DNA of 64,000 nucleotides from an uncultured Bacteroidales bacterium (GTDB taxonomy: Bacteria > Bacteroidota > Bacteroidia > Bacteroidales > Bacteroidaceae). Positions 41,301-49,985 of this stretch are shown here, piece after piece. The notes below the pieces were generated by a model, which saw only the letters and a list, made by a program, of their open reading frames with translations, was not told where the DNA came from and ran no database searches. The DNA is taken from assembly GCA_902801325.1 (NCBI GenBank), contig CADCHQ010000008.1, forward strand, positions 1-64,000, written 5' to 3'. Numbering within the stretch: position 1 is the first letter of the stretch; each line of letters begins with the position of its first letter. The position numbers and the translations under genes were made by a program.

Positions 41301-44300
41301 CGCCTTGGAATACCTCTACACCAAGAACAGTGTCACCATGTTCTACATCATAGGACTTGGTTTGATTACCATTGTTGTCGGTAGCGAAGATGGTATCCAT
41401 ATCATCCTGTCTCCATGCCCATCTTCCTCCGCTTGCCCATGTCTTGTATTTGATAGGGTAAGTGTTCTTCGCAAAGTTATCGGTAAGTGCGAACAACATA
41501 CAGAAACACCAATGGAACACTGCCCAATCCTTGCTAAAGAAATCCCCAATATGCTCAACGAAATACGCACCTCTTGCAGCAATAATGGCTTCTTGTGAAG
41601 GGCTACCAGTCAACCCAAGATATGTGCGAAGATTGTGACTCAACTCTACATATTGACCATTTGCATATCCGTATAGTTTGTATGAATCATTTGGGTTATA
41701 GATTTGTACAAGTTCGTTCTTGATAGTCCTTTGTTCCCCATTGACAATGATTGTTGACGTTAGACCTCTAAATGTTGAAACATTGGAATTGAGTTGTGAA
41801 ATAGTATTATACCCAGTGCTACTTAACGGAATAATGTATGGAGAGCAATAGAACACGAAGTCGTATGCTGGTTTCCACTCGTTCTCAGCAAGAGTAAGAA
41901 TGTCACTGGCTTTATCGGCATCATCCGTGCTATACGGCCCAGCGAAAGCAACGTCCCAGCCTTCCTCCCCATTCCATGTCAAGGTTTCCTGACTTGCATC
42001 ATAAGCCACATTGGTTGACAACCAAGGTGTGAGGAAACGAGTTGCCAAAGGTGCGTGGTTCGGTCCTTCAAGACTAAGCAATGACGGGAATGTTGACTTG
42101 TTGAAATTGAAAGTTCCCTTATCTCCCTTGTCTGGGCCAATAGTGAACAAACCGATGAAACGATATTCGTTATTGGTGCTATTGTACTCAAAACCGAAGA
42201 AAGGATATTGGTAAATGGCAGCGCGAGATGATGAGGGAATTGAGTTCTCACTAAACAACCCAAGCCTTTCGGCAAGGTCGTTGTACAAACCGCAAGCACC
42301 AATCTTGTGACCCTGCATTGAAGAGGCATAGTTTGTTTTTGCAACAATCTTCGATACCTCTGGATGCCTATTCTTTCCATCGAAGAAACCGTTTTGAATG
42401 GAAGTAGAACCATCGGCATAATGCCACAGACTATCTTCCGTACCCTTCTTCGCATCGTACTTTGTTAGTTTCCAACGCAAGTTCCAACGATAGTATTGCT
42501 TTGATGTCGTACCCTGACCATCTATCGGTGCAAGTGTTATAGAGATGTTCCATTCAGGATGCTTGGCATATTCAAACCTCGCATTCGACATACCACCCGA
42601 CTGGTGGTTAAAGTCTGGCAACACTGCTGTTCCAAGCATCTCTACAACCATAGTGTTGAACCCTGCTGCTTTCACGAGGTCATAGGAAATAGAATTGCCG
42701 TCAACGATAGCATTCTTTTGGGCCGCCTCTGTACGGCTAACCTCTGCTCCATCAATCATCGCATTTAGGTAATTGTTTTTAATGGCAATGTGTTCAAGAG
42801 CAGCATTGTAGGCACGAATCATATACACATAGGTGTCGGTGTCTTGCTGACCCAACTCCAATGCTCCATATCCCCAAGTAGCATTACCACTATATTGGAA
42901 GGAGGCATTGTTCACGCCATTGATGTAGATTGTGCAAAGGTTGTGGTTGCCATCGGCATTGCTCGCATAGTTTCTCTGCCATGTTATTGCTACATGGGTA
43001 ACAGAATTTTCCTTGAAGATCACCGATGCGCGTTGGTTGGCAGAGTTCGTCAAAACGAGTTCAGTGGGATATACGAATAGACCCAAGTTGCCATCCTTGA
43101 TAGACATTATTGTGTCCTCATACCCAGACGGATAACCACTCTTGACCATAAATTCAAGGGTATATCCCGTTATTGTTGATATTTCAAGTTGAGGGATTAA
43201 ATGCAATGCCGTGTTATAAGTCGTTACTCCATTCTCCGTGACCTTTTCCCTTACCGAAATCGTAGAACCTGCTGGCACAACGAGTGCGCTATATCCCTTG
43301 TTATCCTTGTACCAACCATCACGGGCATATCCGAAATTATCCCAAATTGCACTATACGAAGTTCCGTCTATCACATTGACAATATCCTCCTTGTTCTCTT
43401 CTGCGTTATCGCGCAATGCTGGCTTAATCTGGAACCAAGCGCCAGGAGTGGCAATGTAGGCATTGGAGTTGTCAATGGGAAGATATAGGGATTGCGTATT
43501 GCCATCTTCAACGGATGCGACTACGGACAGGTTAAGGTTACTCGTCGCCTCGCTGTCATAGTCAAGCTGTATGGTAAACGGATATTCCGTCTGTGTAAAC
43601 TCGACTCCAAGCGAAGAGTTGAAGATTGTAGTGTTACCCTTCCCCTCATTCGAGTCTTCAATTACCACTACAAATGATGCCGAATTGATATTGTATGTGG
43701 CATAGGAGAATAAGGCCGGCGTGGTAAAGTTCACTGCCGCAGGAACGATATTGTTCAGGCAGATAAGTTTTGCCGTAGATGTCTCGCTTGCATCAACACA
43801 CATAATGTTGTACACATATTCTTGCGTGGAAACCTCGTTTGCACCGCTACCACTCGTCATCCAAAGTCTTATGACGTGTATTCCCGACAACTCTTCATCC
43901 AATGGTGCTGGGAAAGCACTCGACGCCAATACAATACTTGTACTTGTGGTTGTGTATGATGTCGATGCCGAATATGTTTCAGTTAGAATCTCCGTTCCGT
44001 CAAGTTCCACATGCAAGGTTTTCTCAACATTTCCAGAAAAACGGATATTGCTAATTGTATAACTCTCGCCTCCAATCCAAGGTGTCCACCAAGAATGAGT
44101 GATGTTGAGCGACATCGAAGTTACCGTTGCTATATATATGGCTGATTTCGTAGTTCCGCTATCTGTGCCAGTGACAGTCACTTTTACTCTATTGTCTCCA
44201 ATAGAAAGCCATTGACGTATATCTATAGTAGCACTACCTCCATCAGGAATAGGCAACATATCACCCCTTTGCATATATCCATTTCCCGAATCAATATAGA

Positions 44301-44718
44301 CATTGCATGAGTATGATTCTGGATGGTCTCTGTATTCATCGCTTCCCAATGTTCCTTGTTTCGTTGTGGCAGAAATAGTAAGGTTCGTTTGGGAGTCGCT
44401 ACTCAATACGGTAAACGTACCACCTATGTCTGCTCCATTTACCTTGCTCGTAATATTGATGATGTATATCGTTGTACTAAGGCCAATGGTAAACAAAGGT
44501 CTTTCATCCCCCTCTTGCGAATAGAAATTAAGTTGGGGGCCGTTCGGGCCTACGGAATAGTCTCCATAACTCGGTTTCTCGGAAATCTCTGCAAGCCTCG
44601 ACTTGATGTACCTTTGTACACTCTCTCCACTACAAGGGAGATTGTTGGTGCTTTCATCACCAGTCGCCCAGTCGGTAGAACTGCTCGTTATATCACCATG
44701 AAAATAATTCTTTGCCAT
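38383..44718 (-). CDS. Giant tail fibre/adhesin with BspA-type leucine-rich repeats
   Basis: 2111 aa from the ATG at 44718 (MAKNYFHGDITSSSTDWATG); an in-frame TTG ten codons upstream is weaker. N-terminal Ig/beta-sandwich-like regions, a LamG-like region around 560-690, a central domain with GGRWAWRQDDMDTIFATDNN near residue 1106 that faintly recalls CotH-type kinases, and a C-terminal BspA/LRR_5 array from about 1680 to 2085 with repeats such as LPDTLTTFGSYAV, IPEGITTIGDYAF and VPNSVTTIGEAAF. BspA repeats bind proteins and glycans, so this is probably the receptor-binding fibre. More AT-rich than the neighbouring fibre genes. Confidence 0.82.
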   Translation of the reverse strand: MAKNYFHGDITSSSTDWATGDESTNNLPCSGESVQRYIKSRLAEISEKPSYGDYSVGPNGPQLNFYSQEGDERPLFTIGLSTTIYIINITSKVNGADIGGTFTVLSSDSQTNLTISATTKQGTLGSDEYRDHPESYSCNVYIDSGNGYMQRGDMLPIPDGGSATIDIRQWLSIGDNRVKVTVTGTDSGTTKSAIYIATVTSMSLNITHSWWTPWIGGESYTISNIRFSGNVEKTLHVELDGTEILTETYSASTSYTTTSTSIVLASSAFPAPLDEELSGIHVIRLWMTSGSGANEVSTQEYVYNIMCVDASETSTAKLICLNNIVPAAVNFTTPALFSYATYNINSASFVVVIEDSNEGKGNTTIFNSSLGVEFTQTEYPFTIQLDYDSEATSNLNLSVVASVEDGNTQSLYLPIDNSNAYIATPGAWFQIKPALRDNAEENKEDIVNVIDGTSYSAIWDNFGYARDGWYKDNKGYSALVVPAGSTISVREKVTENGVTTYNTALHLIPQLEISTITGYTLEFMVKSGYPSGYEDTIMSIKDGNLGLFVYPTELVLTNSANQRASVIFKENSVTHVAITWQRNYASNADGNHNLCTIYINGVNNASFQYSGNATWGYGALELGQQDTDTYVYMIRAYNAALEHIAIKNNYLNAMIDGAEVSRTEAAQKNAIVDGNSISYDLVKAAGFNTMVVEMLGTAVLPDFNHQSGGMSNARFEYAKHPEWNISITLAPIDGQGTTSKQYYRWNLRWKLTKYDAKKGTEDSLWHYADGSTSIQNGFFDGKNRHPEVSKIVAKTNYASSMQGHKIGACGLYNDLAERLGLFSENSIPSSSRAAIYQYPFFGFEYNSTNNEYRFIGLFTIGPDKGDKGTFNFNKSTFPSLLSLEGPNHAPLATRFLTPWLSTNVAYDASQETLTWNGEEGWDVAFAGPYSTDDADKASDILTLAENEWKPAYDFVFYCSPYIIPLSSTGYNTISQLNSNVSTFRGLTSTIIVNGEQRTIKNELVQIYNPNDSYKLYGYANGQYVELSHNLRTYLGLTGSPSQEAIIAARGAYFVEHIGDFFSKDWAVFHWCFCMLFALTDNFAKNTYPIKYKTWASGGRWAWRQDDMDTIFATDNNGNQTKSYDVEHGDTVLGVEVFQGGSSVFWTLVRDYLQSDIAAMFVRLDSAFDSMATTLNVGGDYHWQRTYNVVDYYFWAQSAQYFGINGYNFDRDFKYIIPWVEVFDRTYNNVLPLTQALGDQYQCERQWVERRLAYIYSKYRLNGMTGSTTGFGRAEFTLASNFTFNFTPAINYYPVCAMGSTDYPSVPTKVDAGDTIQILLAANGTTTNYLNGLNYLTNLGDLHKMALSTRGASEQTPIPFSITSDRLQILQLGKDLDNDDESDTIDFNAQQLSVSNCYSLVTLNARGVASIKKDLDLKTCPRLKDVYLDGTQIPNVLIGTGSRIVTLYLPSTLQSLWLNNMPRLTTLSLESWNGIRSVYMSNLQHLDQTGKFFDFIESVLYNKTQASPIVTDAYYISWFDLLTENMTPQQFSTFGNFAQFVVDNPNDFGWVEYNNAGDTYNNRTGNIVISGHMDKGYINYRDVFSDLTYETAYIKFKDPVMHKICLDRYQSSATINQVITSSKADADTAEAGIPSNVIYSRYDVYDGTTWQKTYLLEDILHSSVKNLTSFAHLYGSEYSTEGTSFDELQYFDSLTSLGGSTSGSGCFRGWTNLRSVKLPSKITSLAYTFFDCSSLEEIEIPDSVTSLGQGAFQNCTSLRVVKIGSGLAAIGMYAFAVDSALVNIHIKSISQWIHISVTATHHPFSNQTNTLPRHLFLNGVELTNVVIPEGTTGAIAPSSFRYCKNITSVTIPEGITTIGDYAFADNGITSLTLPDTLTTFGSYAVSNSTNFALLNMGRGTVSFSANAIGNMATSIVVNYPDVESVFNKIMGSNSCPAIRASRVTINNELATSIVVPNSVTSIRTYACHYFRDLTTITFHNNITSIGANAFSYTNLTSAVVPNSVTTIGEAAFSRISTISTLTIGSGVTSIGNHLVSYRGGALTAYILPTTPPTLGSNAFWNSTSNLKIYVPSDSLATYKAATNWATWASYMYGATVNNNGEFIVDGVVVAHY

Positions 44719-44729
44719 ATCATTTAATT

Positions 44730-44903
44730 TTATCCGTTGTTCCAACAATCATCGTTTGTCCAAGGGTAGTCGTTTCTCCAAACTCCAGAAGCATAGCAAC
44801 TTCTAACTTTTGACCATACAAGTTTGCCAAGATGATAGACAAATGCCATCCCTTGTTTAAGATGCTCAATAGCACCTATTGCCTTTTCGCCAATGTATAT
44901 CAT
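44730..44903 (-). CDS. 57-aa protein between fibre genes
   Basis: MIYIGEKAIGAIEHLKQGMA, then Trp/Tyr/Asn-rich FVYHLGKLVWSKVRSCYASG. It overlaps the upstream fibre stop as TAATG and ends 11 nt before the giant fibre start, so it is translationally coupled. The Trp-rich pattern resembles short fibre-surface modules; role unknown. Confidence 0.6.
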   Translation of the reverse strand: MIYIGEKAIGAIEHLKQGMAFVYHLGKLVWSKVRSCYASGVWRNDYPWTNDDCWNNG

Positions 44904-47900
44904 TACTCTTCCTCAATAAAGTACCACGTTCCGTTGTTTTTCTCGCTATCCGAAAGTGCATCGTATTCAGCCTCCGTTATTTGCATAAAGATAGAACCAG
45001 AGAACTCTGCAAGTTTCACCCAAGAAGAACCATTCCACGCCCAATCGGTGTAAGAGTTAGTTCCTGGCACTCGGTATATCCTATTTTGTAGTTGCCCTGT
45101 GGAGGGTAGTTCACCAATTATGACATTGTTATTAATGCCACTTACAAGACCATCGACCTCGCTCTTAGTATATGTATTACTCTTGTCTGATTTTGTACTT
45201 AGTTTTTCCTCAAACCCTTGCCATGATGGAGCAACGTAGGGTCTCTGTGATGTTACTGGTTTTGATGTTGCTACAATAGTTCCCAAACTAATATCATCAA
45301 CAAAGAGGTCGGTTTGGCAAGTGTCATAAGACTCATCCGACTCATCGGTCTTGTGCTTCACCAACTCAACGCTATCAACCTTGCCACCCAACAAGGTTTT
45401 CATCGCACCCCAAGTGGGTGCTACATAACCATTGTCGCTGCCTTGCGGCTCACCATCGGACACTATTTGGTAAGCATTGCCATTGTCCACTTGTATTGTA
45501 GTGCCACCTGTGCCAACTGCTGAGGATTGGGAAACGGTGACACTTTGCACAGCACTATCTGCTTTCCCCAACGATGTCTGTACGGCATTTGCAAGGTCTC
45601 CCTTGGGAATACCGCTCAAAGGTTTTGTGTACACCGTAGGTTTGTTCTTGATGTAGGCAGGGTCATCGGAATCATCCTCGTTCCAGTCCGCCTGAACGCC
45701 ACTCGCTGCGGCTTCCTCTATCTTCTCCGTAAGTTCCTCGATTGTGGAGTAGTAACCTTTCTTGAAGATTGTAACGGAATAGTTCTCCCCACTTGTTGCC
45801 GAACCTATCTTGACCACCACACTCTCGCCTGTGGTGTTAGTCCACTCTACATCTCCACTTGGGTCTTGTACGAGGATTGTGCTATTGCTATTTTGGTAGA
45901 TGTAACCCGTAGATGTTCCTTGTGCATCTATGCTTATGGTATATCCGTTTTGAATAGTGTATGTGGTACTTTCGCTCGTGTACATCGAAATTCCATCAAT
46001 GGTAACTGTAGTTGTACCCATTTGCTTGGTTGTGGTGGTCTTTGTGCCATCGGCATAGTCCACCTTCTCACTCAATGCGGAATTTAACGAGGTTAGAGTT
46101 ACATAGTTATTGCTATCCACACTGCCGTCTGCCTTTAGGAACTGGGAAGATGTGCCACCACGCTTGATGAACTTTGGTGCTTCTACATCGCCCCATAGGT
46201 CTTGCTTCATCCCAAACTTTGTAACCACTGGCATATAGGCAGTAGCACCACGAGAGAACTGATGGTCTATTTGGCAAGGTTTGGCAATAGTGTCAGATTT
46301 GGCAACTATCGTTATCTCCCACTTTTTGCAATTATATGTTCCAGAATTTTGGATTCTATAGCAATATGCACCCGAACTTGCATAGAATGCCGTTGCACTA
46401 CCTAAATCATACCAATTTTCACCTCCTGAACTTCTCGTTCCATACACCCTCATCGAAATAGAGTCGGGCATATTGTTATAATAGAATGAGAAATAAGTAT
46501 ATCCGTAACTATAAGAACCAAATAACGGGGTGCTGCCTGAATCAATAAGGATTACACCTGTTTGCCCTGCTGGGAGTGTCAAACATGTTTCATAGTTTCC
46601 ATCGAATAATTGACCAGCAGAACCTGCGGTAAATCCAGTCAATGTTACCGTCGCTCTTAAATGTGCAGCATAGAAGCCATTGTTGATTAGGTTTATCTGT
46701 ATAGCCTTTGAAGACCCTCCAAACGCATTTGTAGGCATCATCCACATGCCCTCCTTAACATACGCAGAAGAATCCAAAGAGCCATCTCCCTTTACGAACT
46801 GTGATGATGTACCACCGCTTGTAATATGTTTGACAGCCGTAATGTGGTTGCTATCATTAATAGTCACTCCACTATTCTGAATTGCTCCGCCTGTGCCGTC
46901 AAAGCGAACTACGGCATTATCGGTAGAAGTAACTTTGTCAACCTTGTCGCTAATCGCCTCTTTCATAGCACCCCATGATGGAGCAACACTTGCATTGCTA
47001 CTACCCCCAGGCTCATTGTCCTTGACTATTGGGTGAGCAGTTCCACCATCTATCGTAATTGTAGTGCCAGGGTCATTTCCAGAAGCCGTTTGGGAAACTA
47101 CCACGCTTTGAACGGCGTCTCCTATTTTATCATAGACATGCTCAATGGTATCATCATATCCACAATCGACAATAGTATAGGAATAGTTCTCATTGTTCGT
47201 AGCAGAGGCGAATCGTATAATAACCGAAGAGCCAGTGTCGTTGAACCATTCGACATCGCCATTTGCCTTTGAAGCAAGTATCGCTTGATTCGTTCCATCG
47301 CCTGACCCTGATGCCTTGACAATATACCCCATTGTGCTGTCTTGCGAATCAAAGGAAATCTTTTGATTTGGGGCTATGGTATAGGTTATCGGCCCGGTAG
47401 AATAGAAATTTGTTGAGCCTAAAGAATCCGCATAAGAACAAGTTCCGTTCCCGTTACTGCGCTGTGTGCTATCGTGTTCAACAAAATTCCTTTCACTTAT
47501 ATATGTCGCAATAGCGGCACTATCGGGTATCTCTCCATTGCCTCCTGGGTCTAACTCGTCCTTGATGTCGGTAGGTTGAATTGCGGTAGCACCTTTACTT
47601 GCTCCACTACGAATTGTTTCAAGGTCGGAGATTGTGTCTTGCTTACCTCCTATTTGTTCTTGTAATCCTTCTATGGCAGAGTCAAAGCCTACATTGAACA
47701 ACTCAAAGTCAAATGTTGAACTCCTATCATCATCATCAATGGCTACATAGACCGTAACGGATTCTCCAGTGAGGTTTGCCCAAGAAACAGTGCCATTGGT
47801 GGTACTCGTAGCAAGTATCTTTGTCTTGCTGCTATTGATAATATAGAGAGGATATGTATTAGTGCCAGTTGCCTTAATTCCTTGCCTATTAAGTATAGTG

Positions 47901-49774
47901 TATGAAACCTCTGACGGATGGACACCTATTCCTTCTACGGTAGCCTCTCCAATCCAATTACCGCTATGTCCTTCATAGGATTCGTTTGAATGCTTTACAT
48001 AGCCAGAGTCATTGGTTAGGTCACTTGTCTTTGTAGGAATAGCATCTACATCTGCCTTTTCAGCAAGTTTCTGGTTCATTGCTCTCCAAGATGGGGCAAT
48101 ATATTGACGAACAGCAGAAGGAGGTGCTTGGGTTGTAACAATGGTAGAAACATCACCATTTATAACAACATCAGTCTGTCCATAGTCGGCAATTCCTTCA
48201 CTCTCATCTGTCTTGTCGGAATTGTATTTCTTAATCTCGACATCGGCAGCCGCTTGGTTAGTCCATAGTCTTATCTCTCCGCCCTTGAAGTAATAGACGG
48301 GATGCTCCAACCTCAACTCCATTGTTGTTGCGGCATAGGCAATGCCAAGGAAGATGTACACAAACCCGTCCTCGGTAGTAGGCAATTCCTGTACATAGGA
48401 TGCAACCGTGTTACTCCCTGCTATCTTTACAGACCCATCGCTTTGCGGCTCGCATTTTAGGTACACAGGCTTGGGGTATTCCAATACAAGTGCTGCTCCA
48501 GTATGGTTGAACGAATAGCCGAGCGTAAGGGTATATTGTTGCCATATAGCAGTGGCAGTAAGAACGGCATCCTTGTTCGTAGTGCCGTTGGTCGGATAAT
48601 ATATGATAGGCCCGAATGGATTGATTTTCTCACTTGTCGGAGTACGACTCGATGTGGCATTGGTCGAAGTGGAAGCGTTAGCACCAACCCAATGTGTTCC
48701 GTCTGCGCTCGTGAAATACAATCTGTAGCGGTAAGTGGTAAACTTGACTGGCAATGTGGCTGAGTTGGTTCTTACCTGATAACCAATGGTGTTAGTGTTT
48801 GCATCATAACCACGATAGCAGCACCAAGCACCCGTTATTCCACCAACTACGCGAGTTGCATCGTACACCATCAGCATCGTATAGTCCTTCGCAAATATGG
48901 TGGTGTCGCGAGTGGCGGCGGTCATATTGTTAAAGCAAGGATGCGCTCCCAGATTATTGATGTTAAGGGTAAATCCAGATGCACTTGCTACAACTCCATT
49001 CTGCAAGAGTACACACACACCATCCTCCAATGCCGTGATACCCTCTACGCTTGCCGTAAAATTGGTGGAGGTAGATGTGCTGTCAACACGCCCAAAGGGG
49101 ATGGCGGCTGCCTTGTATGCCGTTCCTCCCGATGTCGCAGAGCCTGCGAAGAGCAACCCCGTAAGGTCTACCTTGGCTTGTCCGAGAGGTTCATAGCGAC
49201 TTTCGCTTGCGAGCCATATATACTCATCCGTCGCCATTGCCTTCGTGTAGTAGGTAGTTTCATCTTGGACGGTAGTGTCGGCAGTAAGTACATATTCTCC
49301 GTTTGTGTACACATAGTAGCCTAAGTCGTGGGGATTTCCTGTGGGGTTCTCCACCTCTTCCCAAACCGAGCAAAGGTATATCACACCTGCCTGACCCACT
49401 TGTGGGAGTTTGCCTGCGTTGTTGACTGACTGATACTCAATGGTGGTTATATCGTCGAAAGCATCGCTGATCGCTTCCATTACCATGCTGTCAACGAGGT
49501 TTATCGTAGGTGCTTTGGATGCAAGTTCTTTGTTCGTGGTGGGTTTCTCGCCGACAATCATGTCGGCGTTCATCACGTTTGCCGTTTGCGCTCCCGAAGC
49601 CGTATGTATGGTAATGCTCTTGCCTATTGCAACAGTTCCACTGATGCCTGTGTCCTTGGTCACATCGGACATGGCTTGGGTGTTTCGGTTTGCTGCGAAC
49701 CCAAGCACCCATTGCTTCATCTGTGCAAGAAAAGTACGAAGTCTCCTAACGCTTATATAGTCTGTATCTGCCAT
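44903..49774 (-). CDS. Large tail fibre with repeated modules
   Basis: 1623 aa. N-terminus MADTDYISVRRLRTFLAQMK probably attaches to the tail. A module of about 100 aa is repeated three times (around 620-720, 800-900, 1275-1370), each ending in a 'GDVEW-N-TGESVxVxxxSATxxENYSxTI' strand set and a short 'GYDDTIE' helix. The phrase 'APSWxAMxxxLxxKVD' occurs four times and 'GGTSSQFxKxDGSxDSxxYV' twice, both typical of trimeric fibre stalks. The C-terminus (EAEYDALSDSEKNNGTWYFI) is a short tip domain seen on many phage fibres. Confidence 0.82.
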   Translation of the reverse strand: MADTDYISVRRLRTFLAQMKQWVLGFAANRNTQAMSDVTKDTGISGTVAIGKSITIHTASGAQTANVMNADMIVGEKPTTNKELASKAPTINLVDSMVMEAISDAFDDITTIEYQSVNNAGKLPQVGQAGVIYLCSVWEEVENPTGNPHDLGYYVYTNGEYVLTADTTVQDETTYYTKAMATDEYIWLASESRYEPLGQAKVDLTGLLFAGSATSGGTAYKAAAIPFGRVDSTSTSTNFTASVEGITALEDGVCVLLQNGVVASASGFTLNINNLGAHPCFNNMTAATRDTTIFAKDYTMLMVYDATRVVGGITGAWCCYRGYDANTNTIGYQVRTNSATLPVKFTTYRYRLYFTSADGTHWVGANASTSTNATSSRTPTSEKINPFGPIIYYPTNGTTNKDAVLTATAIWQQYTLTLGYSFNHTGAALVLEYPKPVYLKCEPQSDGSVKIAGSNTVASYVQELPTTEDGFVYIFLGIAYAATTMELRLEHPVYYFKGGEIRLWTNQAAADVEIKKYNSDKTDESEGIADYGQTDVVINGDVSTIVTTQAPPSAVRQYIAPSWRAMNQKLAEKADVDAIPTKTSDLTNDSGYVKHSNESYEGHSGNWIGEATVEGIGVHPSEVSYTILNRQGIKATGTNTYPLYIINSSKTKILATSTTNGTVSWANLTGESVTVYVAIDDDDRSSTFDFELFNVGFDSAIEGLQEQIGGKQDTISDLETIRSGASKGATAIQPTDIKDELDPGGNGEIPDSAAIATYISERNFVEHDSTQRSNGNGTCSYADSLGSTNFYSTGPITYTIAPNQKISFDSQDSTMGYIVKASGSGDGTNQAILASKANGDVEWFNDTGSSVIIRFASATNNENYSYTIVDCGYDDTIEHVYDKIGDAVQSVVVSQTASGNDPGTTITIDGGTAHPIVKDNEPGGSSNASVAPSWGAMKEAISDKVDKVTSTDNAVVRFDGTGGAIQNSGVTINDSNHITAVKHITSGGTSSQFVKGDGSLDSSAYVKEGMWMMPTNAFGGSSKAIQINLINNGFYAAHLRATVTLTGFTAGSAGQLFDGNYETCLTLPAGQTGVILIDSGSTPLFGSYSYGYTYFSFYYNNMPDSISMRVYGTRSSGGENWYDLGSATAFYASSGAYCYRIQNSGTYNCKKWEITIVAKSDTIAKPCQIDHQFSRGATAYMPVVTKFGMKQDLWGDVEAPKFIKRGGTSSQFLKADGSVDSNNYVTLTSLNSALSEKVDYADGTKTTTTKQMGTTTVTIDGISMYTSESTTYTIQNGYTISIDAQGTSTGYIYQNSNSTILVQDPSGDVEWTNTTGESVVVKIGSATSGENYSVTIFKKGYYSTIEELTEKIEEAAASGVQADWNEDDSDDPAYIKNKPTVYTKPLSGIPKGDLANAVQTSLGKADSAVQSVTVSQSSAVGTGGTTIQVDNGNAYQIVSDGEPQGSDNGYVAPTWGAMKTLLGGKVDSVELVKHKTDESDESYDTCQTDLFVDDISLGTIVATSKPVTSQRPYVAPSWQGFEEKLSTKSDKSNTYTKSEVDGLVSGINNNVIIGELPSTGQLQNRIYRVPGTNSYTDWAWNGSSWVKLAEFSGSIFMQITEAEYDALSDSEKNNGTWYFIEEE

Positions 49775-49786
49775 AGCCTTAAATCA

Positions 49787-49981
49787 TTAATTGAACAACG
49801 CAATAATCTCGCTGTCAGTTGCCTCTGTCATGCTTACCACCGTTCCGATGTCCTCTATCGCTTCATCCATCTCGCTTACCTTTGCGCCAAGGGCATTCCA
49901 TTCCTCTGCCGCTATCTGGTAGGTGGTATCGGTAACAGGTCGTCTATTTATCTTGTGGAAGTTAATCTCGTCGTAGTTCAT
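49787..49981 (-). CDS. Small protein between tail genes
   Basis: 64 aa, MNYDEINFHKINRRPVTDTT, acidic helical C-terminus ending ALFN. It lies 4 nt after the 1114-aa gene and 12 nt before the large fibre. Probably a virion or assembly protein by position. Confidence 0.62.
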   Translation of the reverse strand: MNYDEINFHKINRRPVTDTTYQIAAEEWNALGAKVSEMDEAIEDIGTVVSMTEATDSEIIALFN

Positions 49982-49985
49982 AGTG